Shown here piece after piece: positions 14,101 to 14,897 of a DNA stretch of 14,897 bases. Position numbers and translations under genes: made by a program. Origin of the DNA: Candidatus Baldrarchaeota archaeon (lineage in GTDB: Archaea > Asgardarchaeota > Baldrarchaeia > Baldrarchaeales > DXJG01). The stretch lies in the NCBI GenBank assembly GCA_030587435.1, contig JAUQZC010000110.1, positions 1-14,897 on the forward strand, in the 5' to 3' direction. The notes beneath the pieces are model-generated. The model worked only from the letters and a program-made list of their open reading frames with translations. It was not told where the DNA came from and did no database searches. How positions within the stretch are numbered: the stretch's first letter is position 1; every line of letters begins with the position of its first letter.

Positions 14101-14388
14101 CTACTCCCAGCTAACGCAGAGAGCTTCCTGATTCATAGAGAAGACTTGCCCAGAAACCATCTCTTTATAAGAGATGATTCTGAGTAGAGGTCTCCTCTCC
14201 AACAGGCTATCAGGGCTGTCCCATCCCCTCATCAGTATTCTACATGCGGATATGTAATCTCTCAACGGGTTTTTATAGCTTAATCCTTTTGATGTGCCTT
14301 TCGGGTTTACCTTCACTACCTGCTTACCAGCGTTTTCAGCTTTGTAAGTCAAGTAGTGAAGGAATTTACCCCAAGAGGCAGTTTCATA
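14101..14388 (-). pseudogene. tnpB: TnpB C-terminal relic, second copy
   Basis: The minus-strand frame is open for about 95 residues from after the TAA at 14389-14391. It contains ETASWGKFLHYLTYKAENAG, KQVVKVNPKGTSKGLS, NPLRDYISACRILMRGWDSP and a tail ending EMVSGQVFSMNQEALCVSWE. The W-G-x-F-x-x-x-L-x-YKAE-AGK and VNPKGTSKxxS blocks, with RDYISACRIL carrying the RuvC-III Asp, are the C-terminal end of an archaeal TnpB. The CxxC zinc ribbon is absent between GTSKGLS and the RDY block, which may be natural for this subfamily. The N-terminal three quarters are missing, so it is a truncated relic. G+C is above the local average. It belongs to a different TnpB subfamily from the 12891 relic. Confidence 0.78.
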
Positions 14389-14390
14389 TT

Positions 14391-14420
14391 AGTATTTATG
14401 TATGTAGTTGTATAAATACT
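14391..14420. repeat. Inverted repeat beside the TnpB relic
   Basis: AGTATTTAT (14391-14399) and ATAAATACT (14412-14420) are perfect 9-base arms around a 12-base loop. It sits exactly where TnpB homology stops, so it may be a deletion boundary, an IS end or a leftover regulatory site. Confidence 0.5.
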
Positions 14421-14527
14421 TTTCGGCTCTCATCTCTCCCTTTCGGAAGGGGACTTCCCGCCGATAGAGTTAAATTATAATCTCCATACTTTTCTTTATG
14501 CTCTCTATACGCTTTACAGTACGACAT
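14396..14527 (-). CDS. Possible 43-residue protein
   Basis: An ATG at 14527 opens a frame of 43 codons, beginning MSYCKAYREHKEKYGDYNLT and ending in the inverted repeat at 14391-14420. I do not recognise it. No ribosome-binding site precedes it, it starts just after the terminator of the 78-residue gene, and its second half covers hairpin-forming GC-rich DNA, so it may not be translated. Confidence 0.2.
   Translation of the reverse strand: MSYCKAYREHKEKYGDYNLTLSAGSPLPKGRDESRKVFIQLHT
14438..14458. other. Alternative hairpins in GC-rich DNA
   Basis: CCCTT/AAGGG (14438-14442 with 14447-14451) and GGAAG/CTTCC (14445-14449 with 14454-14458) share bases and cannot form together. Such mutually exclusive stems are seen in structured RNAs, here perhaps remains of a TnpB-associated RNA. 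No family recognised. Confidence 0.3.
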
Positions 14528-14529
14528 CG

Positions 14530-14553
14530 TGATAGAAAAATAAAAAGAGAAGA
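14530..14553 (-). terminator. T-rich terminator after the 78-residue gene
   Basis: On the minus strand CTTCTCTTTTTATTTTTC follows within a few bases of the TAA at 14556-14558, a typical archaeal poly-T termination region. Confidence 0.5.
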
Positions 14554-14555
14554 GT

Positions 14556-14792
14556 TTATATCTTCTTCATCTCTTCTCTTAGACAGGATACGAAGTCAGG
14601 CCACTTAAGTCCTTTACATCTTGATGCTGGTTTGGCCGTCGCAACTTTTTCGTTTCTAGCAATAACAGCATCGCTTTGTCTGTTTACTCCAGGGTTTCTG
14701 AAAATTAATTTACCGAGTGTTGGCTTGTAATACACCCTAGTAAAGCCCATAACGTTTTTTACTCTTCCACGGGTTTGTCCTTTCTTCGCCAT
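14556..14792 (-). CDS. Small basic protein, unknown function
   Basis: The 78-residue protein starts MAKKGQTRGRVKNVMGFTRV and continues YYKPTLGKLIFRNPGVN; its C-terminal half has CKGLKWPDFVSCLREEM with two cysteines 11 residues apart. It is strongly basic at the N-terminus and predicted soluble. I do not recognise the family. It looks like a real gene: GGAGGTG lies eight bases before the ATG, a TATA box is properly spaced upstream, and a T-rich terminator follows. Such an exemplary ribosome-binding site is unlike most genes in this window, several of which are near-leaderless, which together with the flanking TnpB relic suggests it came with a mobile or viral element. Confidence 0.65.
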   Translation of the reverse strand: MAKKGQTRGRVKNVMGFTRVYYKPTLGKLIFRNPGVNRQSDAVIARNEKVATAKPASRCKGLKWPDFVSCLREEMKKI

Positions 14793-14800
14793 CTTTTAAC

Positions 14801-14847
14801 CACCTCCAAACTATATTTTAGATTAGAATAGTAATAAAATATATAAA
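14801..14847 (-). promoter_or_regulatory. Strong SD and TATA box of the 78-residue gene
   Basis: GGAGGTG (minus strand, 14801-14807) is eight bases from the ATG. The box TTTATATATTTTA (14835-14847) predicts transcription from about 14815, giving a leader of roughly 20 bases that contains the ribosome-binding site. Confidence 0.55.
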
Positions 14848-14897
14848 GAATTTCCAAACTATACATTTGAAATTCTAACTTCAAGTTTGATTGTTCT

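Noticed and set aside
1..14897. tRNA, rRNA, CRISPR arrays and origin repeats
   Set aside because: No cloverleaf with conserved TTCRA arm, no regularly spaced repeats and no rRNA-like segments were seen by eye on either strand.

Overview
The window looks like an AT-rich archaeal chromosome segment, probably a thermophilic or anaerobic Thermoproteota/Bathyarchaeia-type organism. The signs are TATA boxes about 25 bases before start codons, several near-leaderless starts, heavy AGA/AGG and ATA codon use, ribbon-helix-helix (RHH)/PIN toxin-antitoxin pairs, a tungsten-type aldehyde oxidoreductase, a YhhQ-type preQ0/queuosine-precursor transporter and archaeal TnpB relics. The lineage is an inference; no rRNA or tRNA gene was seen.

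Left part (1-3900), sugar metabolism. A glycosyltransferase and a GH130-type mannoside phosphorylase are fused by a TAATG stop/start overlap. Upstream lie two broken sugar genes: the N-terminal piece of a GH38 alpha-mannosidase (10-180) and the C-terminal piece of a GPH/MFS-type sugar transporter (1156-1450). A multi-pass membrane protein of unknown function lies between them. I read this as a partly decayed mannoside synthesis/phosphorolysis locus.

Middle left (4027-5109), an RHH protein with an eight-cysteine zinc module directly abuts a preQ0/queuosine-precursor transporter gene, and may regulate it or itself.

Middle (5362-7118), two vapBC-type modules with palindromic candidate operators, one on each strand, with a badly decayed PIN toxin relic between them.

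Centre (7163-10436), a four-cluster ferredoxin, a tungsten aldehyde:ferredoxin oxidoreductase and a free-standing B3/B4-domain protein lie head to tail on the minus strand. The first two form an AorA/AorB-like pair: the oxidoreductase oxidises aldehydes and the ferredoxin carries the electrons. An intact 12-helix MFS transporter follows at 10744-11937.

Right part (11947-14897) is an accessory island. It holds a relBE module whose relE is broken by exactly one base, a mosaic of TnpB and PIN-toxin debris, an intact RHH/PIN pair, a second TnpB C-terminal relic next to hairpin-rich DNA, and an unrecognised 78-residue protein with a strong ribosome-binding site. Three of the antitoxin genes share a 13-base promoter-proximal motif, TTTTGTTATRTGG. 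Several of these items (GH38 relic, relB, relE, the PIN relic at 6181-6444, the TnpB relics) are short or broken and appear only on frame-by-frame reading.
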